Positions 1-5,000 are shown, numbered from the stretch's first letter. The stretch is DNA of 5,000 nt from an uncultured Neisseriaceae bacterium (GCA_937952895.1 CALFYC010000007.1:1-5000); one strand, 5' to 3'. The notes: generated by a model not told the origin, from the letters alone. Made by a program: numbers and translations.

Positions 1-920
1 GGAGATATTGTTATAGTATTAGAGCTGCTTCTTTGCATTTGAACAATTGTTGTTCCTTTACCATACATACCAGTTGTAGACACACTATTAGAGGTTGTAT
101 GTCTATAAACAAATGCATATTTTGAAAATGAATCATTTTCAATTTGTTGTGCATATTCATACGATGCTGCACCAATATTAGATACTGCAATATTTTGTCG
201 TGTTGAATCCAATATTTGTAATGCATCAAATCTAATAAATGGACTATTAACAATGTATCCATTTGCATCATTATCTGGTGAATCACCAGCTGTTGTTACT
301 GACAATAACACCAAATTGTTATCTCTAATTTGGAATACCCATGTAGTTTTGGTATTTGCTGGTATTATCTCTACATCTGTGCCATCGGTAAAGTTTGATT
401 CATTGTAAAAATACACTCCACCCATAAGATTTCTAAATGTTTTTATAGTTACCCTTATAGTGAAACCTTCTGAGATGTCGCTAATCTGTGCAAGTATTAC
501 TTCTATTGGCTCCCCAATATCAGAACTTCCATCCACTTGTATTTCTGGAATTATAATATCTATATCACTAATTGTATTTGGTCCATCTATTGTGTACTTA
601 TATACATCAGTGTCCAATGTATTTGATAGATCTAGATTTGGTAAAGATAAAAATGATATTTTATGAAATGTTTGGCTTGTTCCATTGTCATTATTTTGCG
701 GTATAAGTAAACGCAACTGCACATATGAATAAAAATCTATTAACTTTAAAGTAATGATTTCTCCTACAAACACATGTTGTGCCAATGTTAGTAGATCATC
801 ATCGGTTAATTTTGCACAGTCTATTACTGTGTATTTTGAAGTTTCTATTACAAAAGAATACGCACCATCAAATAATGTGTATGTTCCGTTATTAGATTTG
901 AATTTAAATATAAAACTCAT
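1..920 (-). CDS. Large unrecognised protein, probable phage virion component (3'-partial, runs off the left edge)
   Basis: An uninterrupted minus-strand reading frame starts at ATG 920-918 and stays open for 306 codons to the window edge, so only the N-terminal part is visible. The protein begins MSFIFKFKSNNGTYTLFDGA. It has no evident signal peptide or membrane segment. It is rich in Ile, Thr, Ser, Asn and Asp, has very few Cys, and shows alternating hydrophobic/polar stretches typical of beta-rich proteins. A Ser/Thr/Asn-rich stretch lies near residues 275-306. The start sits 4 nt after the stop of the DUF5675-like gene, so the two are probably co-transcribed. The ribosome binding site is weak (a GGGA about 10 nt upstream). 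I do not recognise the family. A tail, fibre or other structural role is inferred only from composition, size and phage context; the C-terminal part outside the window would decide. Confidence 0.8.
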   Translation of the reverse strand, partial: MSFIFKFKSNNGTYTLFDGAYSFVIETSKYTVIDCAKLTDDDLLTLAQHVFVGEIITLKLIDFYSYVQLRLLIPQNNDNGTSQTFHKISFLSLPNLDLSNTLDTDVYKYTIDGPNTISDIDIIIPEIQVDGSSDIGEPIEVILAQISDISEGFTIRVTIKTFRNLMGGVYFYNESNFTDGTDVEIIPANTKTTWVFQIRDNNLVLLSVTTAGDSPDNDANGYIVNSPFIRFDALQILDSTRQNIAVSNIGAASYEYAQQIENDSFSKYAFVYRHTTSNSVSTTGMYGKGTTIVQMQRSSSNTITIS

Positions 921-924
921 TATT

Positions 925-1413
925 TTATTTGTCCCATATAATTGTTAGTTCTCTTTCTTCTGGATGTTTATCAAGAAAGCGATATAGTTTATCAAATGCT
1001 TGATTTGTCTGAGATAATGCTCTTTCACCATCTATTGATACTATATCAGTTCCAATACATATTACTGGCCCAGCATGTAGCTGTGGAACAGAAGAGGTAA
1101 ATATAGCCCCGTACATGTCACTTAAACTTGCAGTATCACTTTTGTGCAAAAACACATTATTATTTTGGTTATATAGGCAGTATACACCATGAGGGTATCT
1201 CTTGAATACTTCTTTTTTAATAAAATATTTACCAGCTGGCATTAATGAGTCATATGGACTGCCACTAGGAAATACCTTAGTTTTTATTTCAGGTTTTTCA
1301 TGTGTTAATATTTTTATTTTATCGCCATCTATTATATTTGATTCTAACTGACCGAATATGCCATGTATATTATCAAACTTAGGGATTGTTCTACTTCTTT
1401 TTAGTGTTAGCAT
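925..1413 (-). CDS. DUF5675-like phage protein (162 aa)
   Basis: This 162-residue soluble protein has no membrane segment or signal peptide. Its layout resembles the DUF5675 family: an N-terminal strand LTLKR (residues 2-6), a GIFGQLE segment (18-24), PAGKY (59-63), a central FLHK (88-91) and a late ICIGTDI (118-124). A C-terminal helix with NQAFDKLYRFL (137-147) follows, as in that family, where an I-H-x-G motif and a GCI-x-x-G motif are usual. The usual Gly before Cys is Ile here, so the match is imperfect. DUF5675 proteins are common in phages and prophages, often near lysis genes, but I know of no firm biochemical role; a peptidoglycan-related function is sometimes suspected. The start at ATG 1413 has an AGGA site 7 nt upstream. 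A GC-rich hairpin lies in the leader. The gene follows three small membrane-protein genes, consistent with a lysis-type cassette. Confidence 0.72.
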   Translation of the reverse strand: MLTLKRSRTIPKFDNIHGIFGQLESNIIDGDKIKILTHEKPEIKTKVFPSGSPYDSLMPAGKYFIKKEVFKRYPHGVYCLYNQNNNVFLHKSDTASLSDMYGAIFTSSVPQLHAGPVICIGTDIVSIDGERALSQTNQAFDKLYRFLDKHPEERELTIIWDK

Positions 1414-1420
1414 ATTGCTT

Positions 1421-1424
1421 TCCT
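1421..1424 (-). promoter_or_regulatory. Ribosome binding site of the DUF5675-like gene
   Basis: AGGA on the minus strand lies 7 nt before ATG 1413 and supports that start. The hairpin at 1435-1452 ends 10 nt further upstream, so the site is not sequestered by that stem. Confidence 0.6.
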
Positions 1425-1434
1425 ATAAGCTCCA

Positions 1435-1452
1435 TCGCCCCAAATGGGGCGA
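1435..1452 (-). other. GC-rich perfect hairpin in an intergenic leader
   Basis: A perfect 7-bp inverted repeat, TCGCCCC and GGGGCGA, encloses a 4-nt loop. It lies between the stop of the small single-pass protein gene (1458) and the ribosome binding site of the DUF5675-like gene. It stands out as a G/C block in very AT-rich surroundings. No T tract follows on either strand, so it is not a standard intrinsic terminator. It could stabilise or delimit mRNA ends, or tune expression between the membrane-protein genes and the downstream gene; these roles are inference. Confidence 0.6.
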
Positions 1453-1457
1453 ACAGA

Positions 1458-1679
1458 TTATCTTCTATAATGTATGTGCAACTCTACTTGACTATTTTGT
1501 TTATCAATTAGAGTTGACACTTCCTGTGCATGCATATTAGCGTTGGCAGATCTGCTTTCCTGATATTTGCTATCGCTCATAGCATTATTCTGACTAACTA
1601 TTATTGCAATTATACACAAACACGCTATAGAACACATTATAGTTTTAATATAGTCTAAAACTCTAGATGTTATTCCCAT
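1458..1679 (-). CDS. Small single-pass membrane protein (73 aa)
   Basis: From ATG 1679 this encodes 73 residues: a short N-terminus, one hydrophobic segment at about residues 10-29 (CSIACLCIIAIIVSQ), then a polar tail of about 44 residues rich in Ser, Asn, Gln and charged residues. A 12-nt longer version begins at TTG 1691. Neither start has a clear ribosome binding site, so ATG is preferred only by codon. The hydrophobic stretch holds three Cys, but the residues before them do not make a convincing lipobox, so a lipoprotein (outer-membrane spanin subunit) is possible but unsupported. The gene follows the holin-like gene after about 20 nt and precedes the DUF5675-like gene. By position and topology it could be a spanin-like or accessory lysis protein. 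I do not recognise a family. Confidence 0.6.
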   Translation of the reverse strand: MGITSRVLDYIKTIMCSIACLCIIAIIVSQNNAMSDSKYQESRSANANMHAQEVSTLIDKQNSQVELHIHYRR

Positions 1680-1701
1680 GTTATAACCCAAATTTAAAGC
1701 A

Positions 1702-1941
1702 TCATTTGCTCCATTTAGATCTTTGGAATGAATCTCCTATAATATATGCACCCAAAGTAAATTGCATAACCTCTGCAAATGTACTAGCTGGTATATACCC
1801 AGTGCATAATACAGTTGTCAATATAATTACAGATAGCACAGATAGGATAAATTTAGTAGATTTAACTTTATCCAAAAGTTTAATCTCTGCCGCACTGTAG
1901 TGAAACTCACCTAGTGCATCTTTATTAGTCACGTCTTCCAT
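1702..1941 (-). CDS. Holin-like two-membrane-segment protein (79 aa)
   Basis: This 79-residue protein has an acidic, polar N-terminus (1-29), two hydrophobic segments at about 30-47 (FILSVLSVIILTTVLC) and 51-69 (PASTFAEVMQFTLGAYIIGD), and a short basic tail ending SFQRSKWSK. Size, two close membrane helices separated by a tight GYIP turn, and a charged C-terminus are the usual marks of small phage holins, which form inner-membrane lesions that time lysis. No specific holin family is recognised, so this is a topology-based call. The start ATG 1941 has GAGGA 9 nt upstream. Its first 17 nt overlap the end of the upstream coiled-coil gene in another frame, which suggests translational coupling. 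Another small two-helix membrane protein of unrelated function remains possible. Confidence 0.7.
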   Translation of the reverse strand: MEDVTNKDALGEFHYSAAEIKLLDKVKSTKFILSVLSVIILTTVLCTGYIPASTFAEVMQFTLGAYIIGDSFQRSKWSK

Positions 1942-2269
1942 ATAGCTTGTTCCTCATCTCTTGGATTTCTTCATCTTGTCTATGATTCTCTTGTCTTATA
2001 GCATCAAACTGTAAAAGAGCCTCATTTCTAGTGTAGATCGTTGATTTCAAATCATTGATCTGTGTTGTTAAGGTAGTAATACTATCCTTAAAATTGTTTT
2101 GTAGTTCCTTCTGAGAGTGATAAAACTCTGAGATGGCCCATACTCCACCCATAATTTGAATTACTAATGCAAATAAAATAGCCAAAGGCACTTTGCGAGG
2201 AATTGTAATTTCTAGCGATGGGTCTTGTTGAACAACTGGTGCAGGTGCGCCTTGGTTATTTTGTGTCAT
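1925..2269 (-). CDS. Single-pass membrane protein with C-terminal coiled coil (114 aa)
   Basis: This 114-residue protein has three parts. A Gln/Pro-rich N-terminus of about 27 residues contains basic residues before the membrane (IPRK). One hydrophobic segment spans about 28-48 (PLAILFALVIQIMGGVWAI). A long charged, heptad-like helix covers about 50-110 with little Pro or Gly. The Arg/Lys before the segment predicts the N-terminus inside and the coiled coil outside. This topology resembles inner-membrane spanin subunits and small phage lysis accessory proteins, but no sequence signature proves it. The start ATG 2269 lies one base after the stop of the upstream glycine-rich gene and has AAGGA about 10 nt upstream. 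Its 3' end overlaps the holin-like gene by 17 nt. The two are probably expressed together. Confidence 0.75.
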   Translation of the reverse strand: MTQNNQGAPAPVVQQDPSLEITIPRKVPLAILFALVIQIMGGVWAISEFYHSQKELQNNFKDSITTLTTQINDLKSTIYTRNEALLQFDAIRQENHRQDEEIQEMRNKLYGRRD

Positions 2270-2270
2270 T

Positions 2271-3053
2271 TTAGAATTTTCCTTTGGGTGCTAATCCATA
2301 ATTAGGTGATTGGATTTGATGCGGTGTATTATTACCAAAATTTACAGATGGCATTTGCAAATCTGGTGTATTTGGCAATAATTGCAATTTACCACTATTT
2401 ACATTTGGAGCATTATAGTTAACTTTTGGAGTTGTATTTGCTGGTCCACCTCTTAAGTTTTTAACACTTAACATTCCGTCTGCTGATGTATTTAGTGGCA
2501 CATCCATTCCATTCCTAATTTGCTGATTAAGAACTGCTGCACTTGAATAATCTTGACCAGTGTTACCAATTTTTTCTTTTAAATTACGCATTTGCAATAT
2601 AGAACGTTTGTTGTCAGTTGAATATTGTTCTGCCAGTTTTTCATCTTCCGTCAAAGGTTTTCTTGCTTTAGTCATCTTACCTTGTTTTAGACCAGAGTTA
2701 GTTCTTTTGGCAGCATTGTATGCAGCATATTTCTTAGCATGCATCATACCAAGACCCATGCCAGCGGCAGCACCATATCCAGCACCAGTCAAGAAAGCAG
2801 AAGCTCCACTATCAGCACTTGTAAAAGCACCGTCATTGGCATATGCAGCAGCATTAATTGTACCGCCCATAGCAGCACCACCAAGAGTATGCAATCCAAT
2901 ACCATGTATTGCAGCAGCACTATCAGAAACCATACCGCCAACTCTAGAATTCTTTGCTGTTTGTGCAAATTCAGATGCTTTCTCTTTTAAAGCACTACCT
3001 TTTGAAGTAATACTTCCCCAAGCTTTTTCTATTCCAGCTCTATTAAAAGCCAT
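2271..3053 (-). CDS. Glycine-zipper hairpin protein with long polar C-terminal tail (260 aa)
   Basis: The protein has three regions. An amphipathic N-terminus (1-36) is rich in Lys and Ala. A Gly/Ala-rich hydrophobic hairpin covers about 37-104: GGMVSDSAAAIHGIGLHTLGGAAMGG, a polar loop around YANDGAFTSADSG (71-83), then FLTGAGYGAAAGMGLGMM. A hydrophilic tail (105-260) is first strongly basic (KQGKMTKARK) and then Asn/Pro-rich with recurring N-containing turns. The small-residue spacing is that of glycine zippers, helices that pack tightly in membranes. The gene is the longest of four neighbours with this plan. Its start ATG 3053 has an AGGAGG site 6 nt upstream. In tailed phages such Gly/Ala-rich proteins include ejected internal virion proteins; that role is inferred here, and a lysis or membrane-remodelling role is an alternative. 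I do not recognise a named family. Confidence 0.8.
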   Translation of the reverse strand: MAFNRAGIEKAWGSITSKGSALKEKASEFAQTAKNSRVGGMVSDSAAAIHGIGLHTLGGAAMGGTINAAAYANDGAFTSADSGASAFLTGAGYGAAAGMGLGMMHAKKYAAYNAAKRTNSGLKQGKMTKARKPLTEDEKLAEQYSTDNKRSILQMRNLKEKIGNTGQDYSSAAVLNQQIRNGMDVPLNTSADGMLSVKNLRGGPANTTPKVNYNAPNVNSGKLQLLPNTPDLQMPSVNFGNNTPHQIQSPNYGLAPKGKF

Positions 3054-3055
3054 GA

Positions 3056-3403
3056 TTAGCCTCCTAGATTGTTAAATCTGTTTTTGGCATAGTCAAATGA
3101 ACCATTCATTCCAGAGGCTTTTTGTAATTTACTATTTGGACCGCTTAAACCACTCTTTGCCATTCTTTCATTAATGTGTCCTTGCCAAGCTTTTAGTCCA
3201 GCAAATTCTCTACCAGCACCAAAGCCTAAGCCAGCACCAACAATACCCATACCTAAAGCAGTATGATCGTCACTAAATCCACCATACAAAGCACCAGCTC
3301 CACCACCAATAGCAGCTCCTTTCATGGCAGAATTGCCATATCCACCTTTAAATGTACCCAATACTTTATTAACCGCATTGGTCATACTACCAACTTTACT
3401 CAT
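3056..3403 (-). CDS. Glycine-zipper hairpin protein (115 aa)
   Basis: The N-terminus (1-25) is amphipathic. Then comes KGAAIGGGAGALYGG (28-42), a polar loop SDDHTALG (44-51), and a second zipper helix GMGIVGAGLGFGAG (51-64). A polar tail of about 50 residues has recurring Gly-Ser-Asn turns and ends NNLGG. The GxxxG-like spacing suggests two tightly packed membrane helices. The start ATG 3403 has a strong AAGGAG site 9 nt upstream. The last codons (Gly-Gly-stop) contain the ribosome binding site of the next gene, whose ATG is 2 nt after the stop, so the two genes are likely translationally coupled. The plan matches the flanking Gly-rich proteins. A virion ejection/pore or membrane role is inferred from composition; no family is recognised. 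Confidence 0.78.
   Translation of the reverse strand: MSKVGSMTNAVNKVLGTFKGGYGNSAMKGAAIGGGAGALYGGFSDDHTALGMGIVGAGLGFGAGREFAGLKAWQGHINERMAKSGLSGPNSKLQKASGMNGSFDYAKNRFNNLGG
3060..3065 (-). promoter_or_regulatory. Strong ribosome binding site inside the end of the upstream gene
   Basis: AGGAGG on the minus strand lies 6 nt before ATG 3053. It is built from the last two sense codons (GGA GGC, Gly-Gly) of the 115-residue gene, so the coding end of one gene serves as the translation signal of the next. Confidence 0.75.
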
Positions 3404-3412
3404 TTTATTTAT

Positions 3413-3418
3413 CTCCTT
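3413..3418 (-). promoter_or_regulatory. Strong ribosome binding site of the 115-aa gene
   Basis: AAGGAG on the minus strand lies 9 nt before ATG 3403. It sits in a 23-nt AT-rich gap after the stop at 3427 and supports the chosen start. Confidence 0.7.
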
Positions 3419-3426
3419 TATACATT

Positions 3427-3798
3427 TTATTCAAATGTCATTCTTGTAGTACCAGTTCTATTTTTATATCCAGAACCATACAAACTTTTTGCCTTTTTAC
3501 CCGCATCTGAAGATGCTGTAAATATACTTTGCTTCAGAGCTTTACGATTGCTCCATAGTGAATGACCACCAACATGAAGAGCAATACCAACAGCAGCGGC
3601 TTCTAAGCCATCAGCAGTAAATGCATTATGCCAGTCTCCAGCCATATATGCACTATGAGCCATACCAACTGCTGCACCAGCAGCCGCATTTGCAGCAAGA
3701 GTACCACCATGAGGTATTAATGCTCCACCGCTAGCCGCCCAAGTTTTGCCAAACGATGATGAAAATTCACCAAGTAATTGAACTGCTTTGTCTATCAT
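3427..3798 (-). CDS. Alanine/glycine-rich hairpin protein (123 aa)
   Basis: This 123-residue protein has an amphipathic N-terminus (1-20), a Gly/Ala-rich segment (21-50, including TLAANAAAGAAVGMAHSAY), a polar loop AGDWHNAFTADG (53-64), a second small-residue helix LEAAAVGIALHVGGHSL (65-81), and a basic C-terminal tail (84-119) with many Lys and Arg. It contains more His and Trp than its neighbours (H30, W57, H58, H75, H79, W82), which sit around the helix ends. The start ATG 3798 has only a weak AGGT site, which overlaps the end of the upstream gene. The plan is that of the flanking glycine-zipper genes, so the four are probably diverged paralogues or parts of one assembly. Function is unknown; a virion or membrane role is inferred. 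The basic tail might contact DNA or phospholipid. Confidence 0.76.
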   Translation of the reverse strand: MIDKAVQLLGEFSSSFGKTWAASGGALIPHGGTLAANAAAGAAVGMAHSAYMAGDWHNAFTADGLEAAAVGIALHVGGHSLWSNRKALKQSIFTASSDAGKKAKSLYGSGYKNRTGTTRMTFE

Positions 3799-3807
3799 TT
3801 TGTTAAC

Positions 3808-4204
3808 CTATAATTTTATTGCTTTTGTCATAGTGCTTAATTTTAGGGAATTCCTGTGTCCATATAAACCACCCGCAATGCCAAGTCCAGCAGCAACATA
3901 TGGTGCTGGTGAGCTGCCAGATCCAGTAGCAAAAAAGTGCTGCAGATGCAATACCAAGTCCAGCAGCAGCCAATCCATGTTTAAATTTCATATCTTTTGC
4001 AAAAAACGATCCAACAGTAAGTGCTGTACCTGCGGCACCATATGCGCCACCTTCTACAAATCCAGATCCAAGTGTACCTTTATCCGACATTAAACTTCCA
4101 AGACTTCCTTTTATTCCGCCAACAATGCCACCAGCACCAACCATTAATCCTACTTTTGCAGAACGTGGCAACTTGTTAAATGTTGTACTGTATGTCTCTT
4201 TCAT
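3808..4204 (-). CDS. Glycine-zipper hairpin protein, reading frame broken by one base at a T6 run (about 131 aa if restored)
   Basis: The start is ATG 4204, chosen over an in-frame ATG at 4252 because AGGAG lies 7 nt upstream. The first 91 residues give a zipper helix (VGLMVGAGGIVGGIKGSLG), a polar loop (MSDKGTLGSG), a second zipper (VEGGAYGAAGTALTVGSFF) and then AAAGLGIASAALF. At the T6 run the uninterrupted frame turns into an implausible Cys/Trp-rich tail (CYWIWQLTSTICCCWTWHCG) ending at 3803. Removing one T gives ATGSGSSPAPYVAAGLGIAGGLYG and a basic end, stopping at TAG 3810-3808, 9 nt before the next ATG. That frame repeats the AAGLGIA motif and restores the composition, so it is almost certainly the ancestral one. 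The break may be an assembly error, a mutation or, less likely, recoding. Function is unknown, as for its three neighbours. Confidence 0.72.
3875..3968 (-). repeat. Pair of near-identical 21-bp direct repeats, 73 bp apart, out of phase
   Basis: Copies at 3875-3895 and 3948-3968 agree at 20 of 21 positions and share CCAAGTCCAGCAGCA on the plus strand. Each encodes AAGLGIA on the minus strand, but the 73-bp offset is not a multiple of three. Deleting one base between them gives 72 bp (24 codons) and puts both copies in the same frame. This shows that the T6 tract carries one base too many relative to the ancestral gene. Confidence 0.8.
3931..3936 (-). other. T6 homopolymer at the frame break
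   Basis: On the minus strand the sequence is GCA CTT TTT TGC in the upstream frame. With five Ts it would read GCA CTT TTT GCT and continue into the Gly/Ala-rich frame. Slippage during replication or base calling at this run is the simplest cause. A ribosomal +1 shift (UUU re-pairing on UUU) is possible in principle, but no stop codon or obvious stimulator is seen there. Confidence 0.7.
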
Positions 4205-4211
4205 TGTATTT

Positions 4212-4216
4212 CTCCT
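4212..4216 (-). promoter_or_regulatory. Ribosome binding site that sets the start at 4204
   Basis: AGGAG lies 7 nt before ATG 4204. It falls downstream of the alternative ATG at 4252, which has no comparable signal, so the 16-residue N-terminal extension from 4252 is unlikely to be translated. Confidence 0.75.
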
Positions 4217-4262
4217 ATTAATTAATGTGTTTTGTGGGATTGACGCATGCAATTGCCCTCAT

Positions 4263-4268
4263 AGTATA
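4263..4268 (-). promoter_or_regulatory. Weak promoter candidate (-10-like TATACT) before the glycine-zipper genes
   Basis: TATACT on the minus strand matches the sigma70 -10 consensus at 5 of 6 positions and sits in the 87-bp gap between the endonuclease gene and the glycine-zipper run, the only sizeable gap in the window. No convincing -35 box lies 16-18 nt upstream, and AT-rich DNA produces such hexamers by chance. A phage-specific promoter or simple read-through from upstream is equally possible. Confidence 0.25.
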
Positions 4269-4291
4269 TTAGATTAAGAGAGCATAAAAGT

Positions 4292-5000
4292 CTATAGGTC
4301 ATCAATGTATTTCTGTATTTTATTTAATATATCTATATTAAAACATTCAGTGTGTCCACCAAAATAATGAAGTGGTTTATATGAATTAATTGCAAATAAT
4401 TTACGAATTGAAGACTCGGTATCGTATATAAATGCTGGATCTCCACTTATTGATTTAATAACTTCAAAATCATATTGTGGCTTTATTTCCTGCAATCTGT
4501 GTGAAACACTATTTGAAGTAATGCCAATTTTAAGAAATTGTTCATCTTCTGAAAATATTCTTACAAAATACAATGTTCCTTGCACATTCTTTAAGTTACA
4601 TTTACCAATAAAATCCTCTTTTACATAACCATTCACTAACTTAAAGCACTCATAACAGCCAATGCCACGAACGTGTGAGCCAATCTTAGCATACTGTTTT
4701 CCGTGAGTTTTGCATTCAAAGACCACATCTTTAGATTTGGTATCAACACTAATATATTCATAGGCGTTATTATATCTTTGATTAAATTGCTCAATATAGC
4801 CAGCCGCACTTTGGCCAACACGTCTTTTTCTATATTTACATATTGGACATCCTTGTTCTCTTACAATATGAGCCTTGGTCATTACATAAAATTCTCCATG
4901 TTTTGAACATCTAACATTAATGGGTGTTCTTTTGTTTTTATATATCATATTTGAATAGTCATATTTGTCACCGATGAACAGCTTTACATTTTTCAATTAG
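4292..5000 (-). CDS. GIY-YIG-like homing endonuclease with two CxxH...CxxC zinc modules (5'-partial, N-terminus frameshifted)
   Basis: Residues are counted from the first codon after the in-frame stop at 4999-4997 (TTG 4996; 234 aa). GDKYDYSNMIY, then C30-x2-H33 and C50-x2-C53, form the zinc-ribbon module often seen before phage endonuclease domains. A second copy has C95-x2-H98 and C114-x2-C117. From residue 142, LYFVRI, LKIGIT (155-160), R167, E194 and TECF (217-220) match the T5orf172/MUG113 branch of the GIY-YIG fold, with R167 and E194 as likely catalytic residues. Such proteins cut DNA to spread their own gene. TTG 4996 has no ribosome binding site and would truncate the first module. 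The edge frame reads IEKCKAVH, which joins GDKYDYS in the family pattern if one base near 4973 is removed. The true start therefore lies outside the window. If the break is real, the gene may be inactive. Confidence 0.8.

Noticed and set aside
11..286. 91-codon minus-strand frame inside the left-edge gene
   Set aside because: It overlaps, in another frame, a 306-codon uninterrupted frame with normal composition. Its own protein is Met/His/Leu/Gln-rich and looks like a shadow.
460..948. Plus-strand frames of 64-68 codons at 460-666 and 754-948
   Set aside because: They lie opposite the long left-edge gene, have no ribosome binding sites or coherent composition, and the second runs across the junction with the next gene.
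1435..1452. Hairpin read as an intrinsic terminator
   Set aside because: Neither strand has a T run after the stem, and the downstream gene is in the same orientation with tight spacing.
2560..3075. 171-codon plus-strand open frame opposite the 260-aa gene
   Set aside because: It is antisense to a gene with a strong ribosome binding site and coherent Gly/Ala-rich protein. Long antisense frames arise readily opposite Gly/Ala-rich coding DNA, and this one crosses a gene boundary.
3788..4093. Cys/Ser-rich 101-codon plus-strand frame
   Set aside because: It is antisense to the frameshifted glycine-zipper gene, and its Cys/Ser richness is the reverse reading of Gly/Ala codons.
4205..4252. 16-residue N-terminal extension starting at ATG 4252
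   Set aside because: There is no ribosome binding site at 4252, whereas AGGAG lies 7 nt before ATG 4204. The extension sequence does not resemble the rest of the protein.
4245..4256. Overlapping palindromes GCATGC and GCAATTGC in the 87-bp gap
   Set aside because: They are short, do not form a stable stem-loop and have no second copy in the window, so an operator call is not supported.

Overview
This 5 kb window is AT-rich and compact. Every gene lies on the minus strand, with gaps of only a few bases or small overlaps and frequent AGGAG-type ribosome binding sites. That layout, together with many small unfamiliar proteins, a membrane-protein cassette and a stand-alone homing-type endonuclease, points to a tailed bacteriophage (or a prophage of one) in its virion/lysis region. 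A Gram-negative host is only a guess, and nothing in the window identifies the host or the phage genus. No tRNA, CRISPR array, insertion sequence or integration site was seen. In transcription order the genes run from high to low coordinates.

Layout: (1) 5000-4292 is a GIY-YIG-like (T5orf172/MUG113-type) endonuclease with two zinc-binding CxxH...CxxC modules; it is cut by the window edge and its N-terminal reading frame is broken by one extra base. (2) An 87-bp gap, 4291-4205, is the only sizeable intergenic space and holds a weak promoter candidate and a strong ribosome binding site. (3) 4204-2271 holds four consecutive genes for Gly/Ala-rich proteins that share one plan: two glycine-zipper hydrophobic helices around a short polar loop. 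The first is frameshifted at a six-T run. (4) 2269-925 holds four genes: a one-membrane-segment coiled-coil protein, a two-membrane-segment holin-like protein, a very small single-pass protein, and a DUF5675-like protein. Together these look like a lysis or envelope-access cassette. (5) 920-1 is the N-terminal 306 codons of a larger, unrecognised protein, probably a virion component, running off the left edge.

Inferred cooperation: the glycine-zipper proteins would fit membrane-inserting ejection or pore components of the virion, and the next four genes would fit host-envelope disruption. Neither role can be proven from sequence alone. The most notable observations are the run of four glycine-zipper hairpin proteins and two independent single-base frame breaks, one of them demonstrated by an out-of-phase internal repeat. 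The breaks may be assembly errors, real mutations or, less likely, recoding.
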